From a virus: 49,155 nt of DNA. The position numbers were made by a program, and so were the translations under genes. Positions 1-6,581 of the stretch are shown piece after piece (the stretch's first letter is position 1; each line of letters begins with the position of its first letter). The stretch is taken from positions 1-49,155 of the IMG/VR virus record IMGVR_UViG_3300045049_000262; one strand, 5' to 3'. Below the pieces are notes generated by a model. It worked only from the letters and a program-made list of their open reading frames with translations. It ran no database searches and was not told where the DNA came from.

Positions 1-47
1 TTTTTTAAAGCGGAACCCGACCTGCTATGGTTGCGGTTCAGCGCAAT

Positions 48-121
48 GGCCAGGTGGCAGAGTGGTCATGCAGCGGCCTGCAAAGCCGTGTACGCCGGTT
101 CGATTCCGACCCTGGCCTCCA
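48..121 (+). tRNA. tRNA-Cys (anticodon GCA), integration target
   Basis: The 74-nt cloverleaf has acceptor stem GGCCAGG (48-54) pairing with CCTGGCC (111-117), discriminator T118 (U73 is the cysteine identity base) and an encoded CCA at 119-121. The anticodon loop CTGCAAA gives anticodon GCA, and the T-arm carries GGTTCGATTCC. The 5' part (48-70) is host sequence. The 3' part from 71 onward is duplicated at the far end of the prophage, so the phage DNA restores a full tRNA gene on integration. Confidence 0.97.
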
Positions 122-127
122 TTGCGA
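71..127 (+). repeat. attL core (57-bp direct repeat)
   Basis: This segment begins at CAGCGGCCTG in the anticodon stem and ends at ATTGCGA just past the CCA. It is identical to 49073-49129. Flanking bases differ (G70 versus T49072, T128 versus A49130), which fixes the repeat ends. It lies next to the integrase gene, the usual layout for tRNA-integrating tyrosine recombinases. The actual crossover is probably in the anticodon-loop region, which is an inference from related phages. Confidence 0.95.
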
Positions 128-137
128 TCAAAGACTT

Positions 138-162
138 AGCGCCCACGTGGCGCTTTTTCTTT
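138..162 (+). terminator. Rho-independent terminator after tRNA-Cys (phage-borne)
   Basis: The stem AGCGCC (138-143) and GGCGCT (149-154) encloses loop CACGT and is followed by TTTTCTTT. It lies outside the 57-bp core, so it is phage DNA. The host copy beyond attR starts the same hairpin (AGCGCC-CTCGT-GGC at the window end). The phage thus carries its own tRNA terminator, which protects the integrase region from tRNA transcription. Confidence 0.85.
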
Positions 163-214
163 GCACGAAATCCCGTGCTAAGTGCTTGAAAGAATCGTTT
201 TGCCACCCGATTTC

Positions 215-255
215 AGGAGGCAAACTCGTGTAAGCTTACGGAAAATTCGCTTACG
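215..255 (+). promoter_or_regulatory. Integrase upstream region with CTTACG repeats and an SD-GTG-TAA start-stop
   Basis: A strong AGGAGG (about 215-220) is followed by GTG-TAA at 228-233, a start codon directly followed by a stop. Two CTTACG direct repeats (235-240, 250-255) and an inverted pair GTAAGC/GCTTAC (230-235, 249-254) sit 13-40 bases before the integrase start. They could be operator or arm-type recombinase sites. No convincing -35/-10 pair was seen. Function is inferred from position only. Confidence 0.35.
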
Positions 256-267
256 TGAGTTTCGGGG

Positions 268-1398
268 ATGGCGACAAAGCGCAGGCGCGGGGATAGCTGG
301 CACTACGTTGTAAAGCGAGCAGGACTTCTACCAAAGCCGATCTACCTTACCTTCGACGATGAGGCCGAAGGTGATGAATACGTGCGCCGCGTGGAAGCGT
401 TGCTCGATCGCGGCGTTGTGCCGGACGACTTCAACGAAAAGCGTGAAGTGCAGCGCAGCCTGCGCGAGCACATTTCACGCTACCTGGGCGCCCAGCACGT
501 AGCAAAGGACGATAGCAATCTCCTGGGCATTGTTGCCCAGCGCCTGCCGCGGGATCTGCAGCTTTCGGCGCTGACGTTTAGCTGGGCCACGGGTTGGGTA
601 TCTTCGCTTAAGCGTGAGCAGAACCTTGCCCCGTCGACACTACGAAAACATGTCGGTGCGCTGGCGCGCTGTCTCGACTGGCTTGCTGGCCATGGCGACA
701 TTCCCTTCAATCCACTTCGCTCGCTGCCAAAGGGATACGCCGTCTACACGCCGGCGGATATTGCGGCAGCGAAGGCGGTCGAAGGAGTCGCAAAAGTCGA
801 CACTGAACGTGATCGCCGGCTCGAACCTGGCGAGCCCAGCGAGGAAGAGCGTATACGAGCGGTGCTCGCCGGCGCGAAGCATCCTGATCGGCAACGAGCC
901 CTCGAGCTCAAGTTCGCAGACAAATTGCTGCTGCTGTTCGAGATGGCGTTGGAATCAGCGATGCGCATGCGCGAGATGTATACGCTTTCGATCGATCAGG
1001 TCGACCTGAAGCGTAAAACCATCTTCCTGGACTCGACGAAGAACGGCGACAAGCGTCAGGTGCCGATCACATCCGTGCTGGCGGCGGCGCTCGGTCCGCA
1101 CGTGCGCGGGAGAAAGCCAAGCGAGCTGCTGTTCCCCTGGTGGGATGGCGATTTGTCCGAAAAGTCCCTCAGGCGCACCACATCGAAGTTATCGCGCCAA
1201 TTCACCCGCATCTTCGAAACGGCCGGTTGCGAGGATCTGAATTTCCACGACCTGCGCCATGAAGCAACCTCGCGGCTCTACGAGCGAACTAACCTCAGCG
1301 ACATGGAAATAGCCAAAATCACGGGACACCGGACGTTGGCCATGCTGAAGCGTTATGCGAACCTTCGCGGCTCAGACCTCGCCACTCGACTTTGGTGA
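268..1398 (+). CDS. int: Tyrosine-type site-specific integrase
   Basis: This 376-aa phage integrase catalyses recombination between attP and the tRNA-Cys attB. The C-terminal catalytic domain (about 190-376) shows the tyrosine recombinase residues: R233 (in SAMRMREM), K258 (TKNG), H327 and R330 (HDLRHEA), H354 (GHRTL) and nucleophile Y363 (KRYANLR). The N-terminal and middle parts (about 20-150) would hold the arm- and core-binding regions. Reading starts at ATG 268, the first in-frame start after an upstream TGA. The bases before it give no good Shine-Dalgarno, so translation may be weak. It reads away from attL and overlaps the convergent excisionase-like gene by 27 bp. Assignment is firm. 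Confidence 0.97.
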   Translation: MATKRRRGDSWHYVVKRAGLLPKPIYLTFDDEAEGDEYVRRVEALLDRGVVPDDFNEKREVQRSLREHISRYLGAQHVAKDDSNLLGIVAQRLPRDLQLSALTFSWATGWVSSLKREQNLAPSTLRKHVGALARCLDWLAGHGDIPFNPLRSLPKGYAVYTPADIAAAKAVEGVAKVDTERDRRLEPGEPSEEERIRAVLAGAKHPDRQRALELKFADKLLLLFEMALESAMRMREMYTLSIDQVDLKRKTIFLDSTKNGDKRQVPITSVLAAALGPHVRGRKPSELLFPWWDGDLSEKSLRRTTSKLSRQFTRIFETAGCEDLNFHDLRHEATSRLYERTNLSDMEIAKITGHRTLAMLKRYANLRGSDLATRLW

Positions 1399-1725
1399 GC
1401 CCTTGGCGAGCATTTCATAGCGGGATAGGTCGGGGGCCGCCTTCCGCCTCGTACCGCGCCTGGCGGCCGCCGCCGGCGCAACGCTTCGGCCTTTGGGCCG
1501 GCCGGCCAAGCGCCGGCGTTCCTCGGCCTGCAAGCGACCCTGCTCGTGGATGTAATTGAGCACGTCGGAGCGCAGCAGGACAGCGTGCCGCTGATTCAGG
1601 ATGACGGCCGGAACCTCGCCGCTATCGATCAGCTGCTTCATGGCTTCGTAGCCGATGCGCATGAGCTCCGCAGCCTGCTCAATACCCAACGTCTCGCCAT
1701 TGTTTGTTTCGTTGAACTTGCTCAC
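1372..1725 (-). CDS. Excisionase-like helix-turn-helix DNA-binding protein
   Basis: This 117-aa protein has an N-terminal excisionase-family type fold: an IEQAAELMRIG segment, then YEAMKQLIDSGEVPAV, as in MerR-like/winged-helix Xis proteins. Its C-terminus is very basic (repeated R/K, RRRLAGRPKGR). The start chosen is GTG at 1725, because it overlaps the upstream stop by 4 bp (GTGA) and has GGAGG ten bases before it; a TTG at 1749 is less likely. It is the last gene of the left minus-strand operon and runs into the 3' end of int. Placement beside int and the fold suggest a directionality factor, but this is inferred. Confidence 0.7.
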   Translation of the reverse strand: MSKFNETNNGETLGIEQAAELMRIGYEAMKQLIDSGEVPAVILNQRHAVLLRSDVLNYIHEQGRLQAEERRRLAGRPKGRSVAPAAAARRGTRRKAAPDLSRYEMLAKGSPKSSGEV

Positions 1726-2252
1726 GGCGCCAAGGCCTCCGGCGTCCAAAGAATCGGTTTCTGATCAGATCGAATTGCGGCCTTGCCACGCGCAAGTGGA
1801 TGCTTGGGGCTGCCACTGGCGGCGGTGCCGAGGCAGTGCAGCGGCTTGCCGCCAGCGCGCAGGATATCGACAACGTGGCGCGTGTGCTCGGGCGACGTCG
1901 GCAGGTCACCCCATGCGACCAGGATCAGATCGGCATCGCGCGCCAGGTACTCGAGCCAGCGATCATTCTCCGGTCCGGTCGGGTCAGTCATGGCGTCTAA
2001 GTCGCCGGGATTGGGTGAGCGGCCGCCGGCGTGCTGGTTGGCTAGCATGAATCCGCCGTAGCCCCAGGCGATCGTGAAATTGCGGATGCGGCTCTTGGTC
2101 GGGTCGCTCCTCTCGGCCGTTGCGGTCGACGGGTTGAACAGCACCCAGCCGACGCGCGGGAGTGTTGGTTCCCAAACCTCACGGATCAAATAACGGAACA
2201 GGCCGCAGTCAGAGATCACGCATTCGCTTTCGGGATGGAAGAGATCAGCCAC
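1722..2252 (-). CDS. DUF1643 family protein
   Basis: This 176-aa protein matches the DUF1643 pattern. An LFRYLIREVWE start is followed by VGWVLFNPSTATAE with DPT, then an N-F-A-x-GYGG segment, LANQHAG, DPTGPEND and ILVAWG. The biochemical function of the family is not known to me; it is common in phages and plasmids. The start chosen is GTG at 2252, which overlaps the upstream stop by 8 bp and has GGAGG six bases upstream. Longer ORF extension to 2342 overlaps the neighbouring gene and reads as out-of-frame sequence. It is part of the tightly packed left operon. Confidence 0.85.
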   Translation of the reverse strand: MADLFHPESECVISDCGLFRYLIREVWEPTLPRVGWVLFNPSTATAERSDPTKSRIRNFTIAWGYGGFMLANQHAGGRSPNPGDLDAMTDPTGPENDRWLEYLARDADLILVAWGDLPTSPEHTRHVVDILRAGGKPLHCLGTAASGSPKHPLARGKAAIRSDQKPILWTPEALAP

Positions 2253-3003
2253 CGGCCACCTCCACGCGCTTGAACGCGACCACCCACACCCAAGGGTTGG
2301 AATCCCAGCTGCCGGCGTCGTTGATTGATTCCCACAGCTCACGAAAGCTGCGCTGTGGCCACTTTAAGCGCCGTGCGATTTCTTCATGGGTCTCGCCAGC
2401 AACGTTAACCTTGCCGGGCTCAATCCTTTCACAGAACGTCGCACCGTCCATGGCTCCTTCCGCCAACGCATCTTCATAGCTGATGTCCTGCAGCCTCTCC
2501 ACGCGCACGCCGGTCACTTCCAGCGTGATGCGGCTGGCCCAGCGTGGCATGAATCGCGCATGTCGATAGCGACCAGGTGTTGCAGAGCCTGGGGTTGAGC
2601 CAAAATCGCGCCAGTCCTCGCGGCTGTTGAGAGCACCGTCAGCCTCATAGCGTATCGGGCACCACGGGTTGCGGTAGCCGGCTTCCAGGCACTTCTCTGC
2701 GATCTGAAAACCGGAGCATGCATCGAGCGAGTCGGGCACACGCCAAGCCTCGCGCACCCATAGACGGTCACGCTCGCGAGGATCGCCGTAGGGGCACAGG
2801 AATTCTTCGGACTGATAGGCACCCCCGCCAACGGCTTCAACGCCGAAGCGCGCAACATATCCGTTCTGGTCAAGGCTGATATCGCCCTGGTAATAGCCAT
2901 CGGCGAACGGCTGTTCCTTCATCGCGCGCCGCGTCTGCGTCTTGCGGCCTTCCAGGATCGCGCGCACCATCGGCGCGGAGAACAGAATGGGGAATTCACG
3001 CAT
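2245..3003 (-). CDS. ASCH/PUA-like phage protein
   Basis: This 252-aa protein begins with a characteristic phage pattern (ILFSAPMVRAILEGRKTQTRR), followed by GDRLWVREAW-like sequence (here RDRLWVREAW), a PRWASRITLEVTGVRVERLQDIS segment and an ELWESIND...SWDSNPWVWVVAFKRV end. These are features of the ASCH-like proteins often found in phage early regions. The fold suggests RNA or modified-nucleotide binding, but no function is established. The start is ATG 3003 (GTG 3009 is also possible). Its start codon touches that of the oppositely oriented small ORF at 3002, so the two cannot both have ordinary upstream regions. Confidence 0.8.
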   Translation of the reverse strand: MREFPILFSAPMVRAILEGRKTQTRRAMKEQPFADGYYQGDISLDQNGYVARFGVEAVGGGAYQSEEFLCPYGDPRERDRLWVREAWRVPDSLDACSGFQIAEKCLEAGYRNPWCPIRYEADGALNSREDWRDFGSTPGSATPGRYRHARFMPRWASRITLEVTGVRVERLQDISYEDALAEGAMDGATFCERIEPGKVNVAGETHEEIARRLKWPQRSFRELWESINDAGSWDSNPWVWVVAFKRVEVAGG

Positions 3004-3232
3004 GGTCACACCCGACGAAGTAACGATTGAGATAGCCCATAAGCTCGATCAGGAAGCGACCTTGGACTGTGGCGAAAACATGTACCGCGGGATCTATACG
3101 ATCCGCAGAAACGGCGCGCCAATAGAGCGAGGAAGCACATCAGCTTCTTTCGTGCAGCCCAGCACAGCCGAGATGGGCGCACGCCGAAGGGCCGAAAAGG
3201 CGGTGCAAGCAATGTTTGGCAAGCAGACATAG
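3002..3232 (+). CDS. Small hypothetical protein, opposite strand in left operon
   Basis: A 76-aa ORF begins MVTPDEVTIEIAHKL and has a protein-like composition: mixed acidic and basic residues, one Cys, and a C-terminal helix RRRAEKAVQAMFGKQ. The sequence read on the other strand looks like noise. It fills the only sizeable gap (3004-3236) in the minus-strand operon. GGGGA lies about eight bases before the ATG. It is flanked on both sides by minus-strand genes, and no promoter was recognised. I do not recognise a family. It is probably real, but this is the least certain gene of this arm. Confidence 0.5.
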   Translation: MVTPDEVTIEIAHKLDQEATLDCGENMYRGIYTIRRNGAPIERGSTSASFVQPSTAEMGARRRAEKAVQAMFGKQT

Positions 3233-3236
3233 GCGA

Positions 3237-3881
3237 CTATTCCCTGCTGGCGCCTGGCAGAGGCGTATCGAAGTGCAGGGCGTTCTTGGCTTCCTGCTTG
3301 GCGCGGATCTTCGCCATCACATCCGGCTGACTGATGCGTTCCAGTTCGCGCTGGCCCTCCGCATGCATATCCAGTCCGGCTATGTAGCAGAAGCCGGCCA
3401 GGGTGATCATCACGCCGCCCACCTCTTGGCCAGGTTCACCGACCGGGCGCCCATAGACGTAGTCGACCAGCGTACCCACCCGCGATCGGTCGTACCCGTG
3501 TGCCTGCAACAGCTCCAGCACTTCCTCGAGCAAACGATCGCCGCGCTCCACCATGTTGCTGTAGAGCGATGGCACGAAGCACTCATCCATCCATGCGCCG
3601 ACCCGCGTTTGGAACGGCTCATTTTCAACCTGTAAGCCTTCCGTACAAGTTGTGCTTGGCTCCGATATGCGCACGCGAACAGGGTCGATCCGGATGCCAT
3701 CAAACGCAAAGGCGTTACCGAAAAGCATCAGGTCCTTGTTGGCCATCGCTTGCTGAGCTGCCAAGTGCGATTCGATCGCGGTCAGCCATTCGCGCATGGT
3801 TGCAATTGAAGGCTGCTCGCCTTCGTCAATGTGCGCGGACAAGCCAAAACCCACACTTTGAAGCGTCGTCTGCTGGCTCAT
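3237..3881 (-). CDS. MazG-like nucleotide pyrophosphohydrolase family protein
   Basis: In this 214-aa protein the second half has the all-alpha NTP-PPase layout. A helix RGDRLLEEVLELLQAHGYD carries the E-E-x-x-E metal-binding pattern. EVGGVMITLAGFCYIAGLDM follows, in the position of the second metal-binding helix, though with fewer acids than classic MazG. Related phage proteins are thought to hydrolyse non-canonical or excess nucleotides. The N-terminal ~95 residues are unlike MazG and unassigned. It starts at ATG 3881. The gaps on both sides are short, consistent with operon membership. Confidence 0.7.
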   Translation of the reverse strand: MSQQTTLQSVGFGLSAHIDEGEQPSIATMREWLTAIESHLAAQQAMANKDLMLFGNAFAFDGIRIDPVRVRISEPSTTCTEGLQVENEPFQTRVGAWMDECFVPSLYSNMVERGDRLLEEVLELLQAHGYDRSRVGTLVDYVYGRPVGEPGQEVGGVMITLAGFCYIAGLDMHAEGQRELERISQPDVMAKIRAKQEAKNALHFDTPLPGASRE

Positions 3882-3921
3882 GCGCGTTGCTCCGGGAATG
3901 CGTTGTGTTTGACGCCATCAA

Positions 3922-4149
3922 TCATTGCGGCTTTCTCAATTTGAACATCGGCGGTTGGTTGAGCTCTGCAATTGCGCTGTCGAGCCACCCACGTGTGTAT
4001 TCCTCACCGAACATGGCACGCATGTATTTCGTGGCCGCGTGCCCAAGCATCTCGAGGTAATTGCGAGCCATGTCAGGGGGCATCGTCGCTGCTGCTTGAA
4101 CGGCCGCGATCGCTTCCTTGAGGCCTGGGTCAAGATCCTGATCAGACAT
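3922..4149 (-). CDS. Small hypothetical phage protein
   Basis: This 75-aa protein starts MSDQDLDPGLKEA, followed by predicted helices (AAVQAAATMPPDMARNYLEMLG, KYMRAMFGEEYTRGWLD). The start at ATG 4149 overlaps the end of the upstream gene by 8 bp. The longer frame to 4344 is read-through of the neighbour's antisense and is rejected. No family is recognised. It belongs to a run of five small overlapping genes (3922-4944) probably co-translated. Confidence 0.75.
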   Translation of the reverse strand: MSDQDLDPGLKEAIAAVQAAATMPPDMARNYLEMLGHAATKYMRAMFGEEYTRGWLDSAIAELNQPPMFKLRKPQ

Positions 4150-4396
4150 CACTCGACCTCGGCAGGAAGGGGCAAAGGCGGTCCGCGCACGGGAACGGGC
4201 CGGTGAGCCTGCAGCCATCGCGCGAGCAGGCCATGGGTGCTGGTGCGGCTGGCGCCTCCGTAGCTGGCGGCTCACGACTGATCCATACCGTCTGCCCAAC
4301 ACAGAACTGCATGTCATGCTGCATCTCGACAATGCACCCGGCACGGCTGTTCGAAAGCGTGCTGATGATCTTGGCGGGATAGGACTTGTCAGCCAT
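4142..4396 (-). CDS. Small hypothetical phage protein
   Basis: This 84-aa protein starts MADKSYPAKIISTLSNSR, with a beta-rich first half (RAGCIVEMQHDMQFCVGQTVWI) and a proline/alanine-rich, Cys-containing tail. It starts at ATG 4396 and overlaps the upstream gene by 8 bp (ATGGCTGA). The first half resembles a small SH3-like or barrel fold, but no family is recognised. Its position inside a chain of overlapping early genes supports a real gene. Confidence 0.65.
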   Translation of the reverse strand: MADKSYPAKIISTLSNSRAGCIVEMQHDMQFCVGQTVWISREPPATEAPAAPAPMACSRDGCRLTGPFPCADRLCPFLPRSSDV

Positions 4397-4598
4397 TGGG
4401 CAGGTCCTTCGGCGCACGCTTGCCTTTGATGGCGCCTTTCGCCTCGGCAAGCACGTTTTCGTACGCCATCTCGATCGCCTCTTCAGCCGGTAAGCCGTAA
4501 TCGCGTTCGGACGCACGGCGCAGTTTTTCGGGCGATTGGTAGCCAGCGATGCGCTTCAGCGCGTTGAAATAGACCAGCTCGTTGTTCTGCTTAGCCAT
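4389..4598 (-). CDS. Small hypothetical phage protein
   Basis: This 69-aa, mostly helical, mixed-charge protein contains YFNALKRIAGYQSPEKLRR and EEAIEMAYENVLAEAKGAIKG. It overlaps genes on both sides by 8 bp, typical of translational coupling. Similar short proteins occur in phage early operons, but I know no function. The start is ATG 4598. Confidence 0.75.
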   Translation of the reverse strand: MAKQNNELVYFNALKRIAGYQSPEKLRRASERDYGLPAEEAIEMAYENVLAEAKGAIKGKRAPKDLPNG

Positions 4599-4944
4599 TG
4601 GCCCTCTCCTGGGTATGCGCCTTCACCCACTCGGAATTCTCTGCGCGCCATTCCGCCCAGCTCTCATGGGTGAGCTTGTGGTTGATCCATTCGGGGACGT
4701 CGGGCTTGGGATCGAACGGCTTTTCCTTTGCTTGGCAACGCTCACACTTATGGGTAAAACCGCCGATGTGTTTGGAGCAGAAGTACAAGCCGCAGCCGTA
4801 CCTGCCGCCATATGGCTTCCCGCCGCATACGTATGACAGCCCGCGGTCGATCTCCTCGTTACAGCCCGGGTGATCGCACGTGGCTGGCACCCCATAGCCG
4901 ATATCGCGATCCCAGTGTTTGTCGTAGCCGATAGACCAGCCCAT
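4591..4944 (-). CDS. Cysteine-rich, probable zinc-binding protein
   Basis: This 117-aa protein contains CDHPGC near residue 23, then C...C, FCSKHIGGFTHKCERC, a set of Cys/His residues able to bind two zinc ions in a treble-clef or RING-like arrangement. The C-terminal part is rich in Trp and charged residues (PEWINHKLTHESWAEW). A Zn finger of this kind could bind nucleic acid or protein, but no family is recognised. It starts at ATG 4944 and overlaps its downstream neighbour by 8 bp. Confidence 0.8.
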   Translation of the reverse strand: MGWSIGYDKHWDRDIGYGVPATCDHPGCNEEIDRGLSYVCGGKPYGGRYGCGLYFCSKHIGGFTHKCERCQAKEKPFDPKPDVPEWINHKLTHESWAEWRAENSEWVKAHTQERANG

Positions 4945-4946
4945 GG

Positions 4947-5255
4947 TCAGATCTCCGTGCAGGCGAACATGCGAGGCATGTCACCGCCGTCCGCAATCTC
5001 GATGGCGAGCTGCTCACGAAATGAGCGTGTCAACGTGCGGTCGATCTCTTCCGCGCCGCTATAGTTGAACATCAGGCTATCGAGGTCCGAGTCCGAGACC
5101 AGCTCCGGATATTGGTCATCGCCTTCGAACACGTCGCCGTACGCTTCAACGACGGCCAGCTTGATCTGCTCGCGCGTGCCAGCGCCAACCCACCACTCAA
5201 TATCGTCGATTGCCCAAATATGCACCTGGGTTGGATCGAAGTTGTCCGTGTCCAT
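4947..5255 (-). CDS. Acidic hypothetical phage protein
   Basis: This 102-aa, strongly acidic protein contains VHIWAIDDIEWWVGAG and GDDQYPELVSDSDLDSLMFNY. The start chosen is ATG 5255, with GGAGG seven bases upstream and a TGATG junction with the preceding gene; GTG 5258 is an alternative. Its net negative charge resembles small phage proteins that mimic DNA or bind host factors, but there is no specific evidence for that. No family is recognised. Confidence 0.75.
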   Translation of the reverse strand: MDTDNFDPTQVHIWAIDDIEWWVGAGTREQIKLAVVEAYGDVFEGDDQYPELVSDSDLDSLMFNYSGAEEIDRTLTRSFREQLAIEIADGGDMPRMFACTEI

Positions 5256-5530
5256 CACTTTGCCTCCGTCGGTTCGCTCGGCTCCGTCATTTCGACATAG
5301 GCCGACATAATCTGGAGAAATAGGTGGTCAGCTCCGCGCGACTGAGCTTCTTTGCCCAGCTGCATGGCGGCATTGAGATGGCTGATCTGTTTCGCGGCTG
5401 CGACTTCTTCAATCGCCTTGCGCCATTCCGCCATCTTTTCCTGGTACTGCTCACCCCACAGGAACTGCATTGCCTTGCGGATGCGATACAGCTCGGCGGT
5501 GAGGGTGACTGCCTGTTCGTCCTTGGTCAT
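5255..5530 (-). CDS. Helical hypothetical phage protein
   Basis: This 91-aa protein is almost entirely predicted helix (TAELYRIRKAMQFLWGEQYQEKMAEWRKAIEEVAAAKQ), with coiled-coil character across about residues 10-60. It starts at ATG 5530, overlaps the upstream gene by 4 bp and joins the downstream gene at TGATG. No family is recognised. Confidence 0.75.
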   Translation of the reverse strand: MTKDEQAVTLTAELYRIRKAMQFLWGEQYQEKMAEWRKAIEEVAAAKQISHLNAAMQLGKEAQSRGADHLFLQIMSAYVEMTEPSEPTEAK

Positions 5531-5730
5531 GCCGTGTACCCCTTCAGGTCTTCATAGGCCGCCAACATCGCAATGACGTCGCCGCTCACGACGGCCTGGT
5601 CGGCGCGCTGCAGCGACTGTTCCATCAGGAACGCCGCAGGTCGCCCGGCAAGTCCGATGCTGAGGTATTGCTCTTTGAGTTCGCGCACGCGTGCCTGTTC
5701 GGCAGGCAGTGCTTCTGCCAGTGAAGTCAT
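5527..5730 (-). CDS. Small hypothetical phage protein
   Basis: This 67-aa protein starts MTSLAEALPAEQARVRELK and is helical throughout, ending AMLAAYEDLKGYTA. The start at ATG 5730 has GAGGTGG just upstream and overlaps the end of the adenine methylase gene by 4 bp. The longer frame to 5862 runs antisense through the methylase and is rejected. No family is recognised. Confidence 0.75.
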   Translation of the reverse strand: MTSLAEALPAEQARVRELKEQYLSIGLAGRPAAFLMEQSLQRADQAVVSGDVIAMLAAYEDLKGYTA

Positions 5731-6581
5731 GCCACCACCTCGAATAGGCCTGTGCGGCGTTGTAGGTAAGCCACGCAGGCAGGGTTGAGCCATGCGTGCT
5801 CGATTCGTGTTCCGGCACCACGCGCGGCCGCGATGCGCGCGCTCGTGTGGTGGTGCTCCCATGCGCTCAGCCGGCGCTTGTACAGGGCGGACTCATAGCC
5901 GGTCAGGACTACGCACCCTTGCAGCTCGAGCAGGACCGTGAGCAGCTCATCGTGGTCGACGTCGCTCATTTCATGCCGGTAATAGCCGCGGTTCCCGTTT
6001 TGCATCACCCGCGTTTCGTGCATGTACGGCGGATCGACGAAAAACAGCGTGTCAGGGGTGTCGTGCTGGCGCAGCAGGTCGATCGCCGGGCGGTTTTCGA
6101 TCATGACGCCGGTGAGTCTCTGGCCAGCTGCCTGGAGAGCTTCGGGGTATTCCACCCATAGCTGCTGGCTGGTGCCGTACTTCCGCCGCGTATCGATGCG
6201 AAAGCCTGTCTTGCCCTTTGTTGCGCCGGCGGATCCGAAGCCCATCTGCGCGCGGACAGCGAGGCGCCGCGCGCGCTCAATCCGGTCGGCTGTTGGCTCC
6301 CAGGCGAGGTCGAATTCGTCCCGCGCGTAGGGTGTCAGAGTGCATGCTTCGATCAGTTTTGCTCGATCGGCAGGATCTCGCAGCACTGCAAAGAAGTTGA
6401 CGATGTCCCCGTCCAGGTCGTTGTAGACCTCCGCGTACGATCGTGGCTTCTGGAGCAGCACGCCGGCCGCACCACCGTAGGGCTCGACGTAGCACCGGTG
6501 AGGCGGGAAGAACTGCATCACCCAGTTGGCCAAGCGGAACTTGGCGCCGTGGTAGCGGATGGCGGGGCTGGTGACGCTCAT
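5727..6581 (-). CDS. DNA adenine-N6 methyltransferase (D12 class)
   Basis: This 284-aa enzyme methylates adenine in DNA, using S-adenosylmethionine. It has the order of the alpha/D12 (Dam-like) class. An N-terminal HGAKFRLANW (11-20) and YVEPYGGAAGVLLQK (31-45, motif I) bind SAM. The catalytic DPPY lies at 183-186 (FFVDPPYMHETR). Length fits the family. It is coupled by a 4-bp overlap to the C5 methylase upstream. No restriction endonuclease is nearby, so it is an orphan enzyme, probably shielding phage DNA from host restriction or marking its own regulatory sites. Target sequence is unknown. Confidence 0.95.
   Translation of the reverse strand: MSVTSPAIRYHGAKFRLANWVMQFFPPHRCYVEPYGGAAGVLLQKPRSYAEVYNDLDGDIVNFFAVLRDPADRAKLIEACTLTPYARDEFDLAWEPTADRIERARRLAVRAQMGFGSAGATKGKTGFRIDTRRKYGTSQQLWVEYPEALQAAGQRLTGVMIENRPAIDLLRQHDTPDTLFFVDPPYMHETRVMQNGNRGYYRHEMSDVDHDELLTVLLELQGCVVLTGYESALYKRRLSAWEHHHTSARIAAARGAGTRIEHAWLNPACVAYLQRRTGLFEVVA

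Noticed and set aside
27-233. 68-codon plus-strand frame over the tRNA
   Set aside because: It runs through the tRNA-Cys gene and its terminator and has no SD; it is a chance frame.
3006-3230. 74-codon minus-strand frame in the 3004-3236 gap
   Set aside because: Arg/Cys/Leu-rich noise-like composition; the plus-strand frame over the same DNA looks like a protein.
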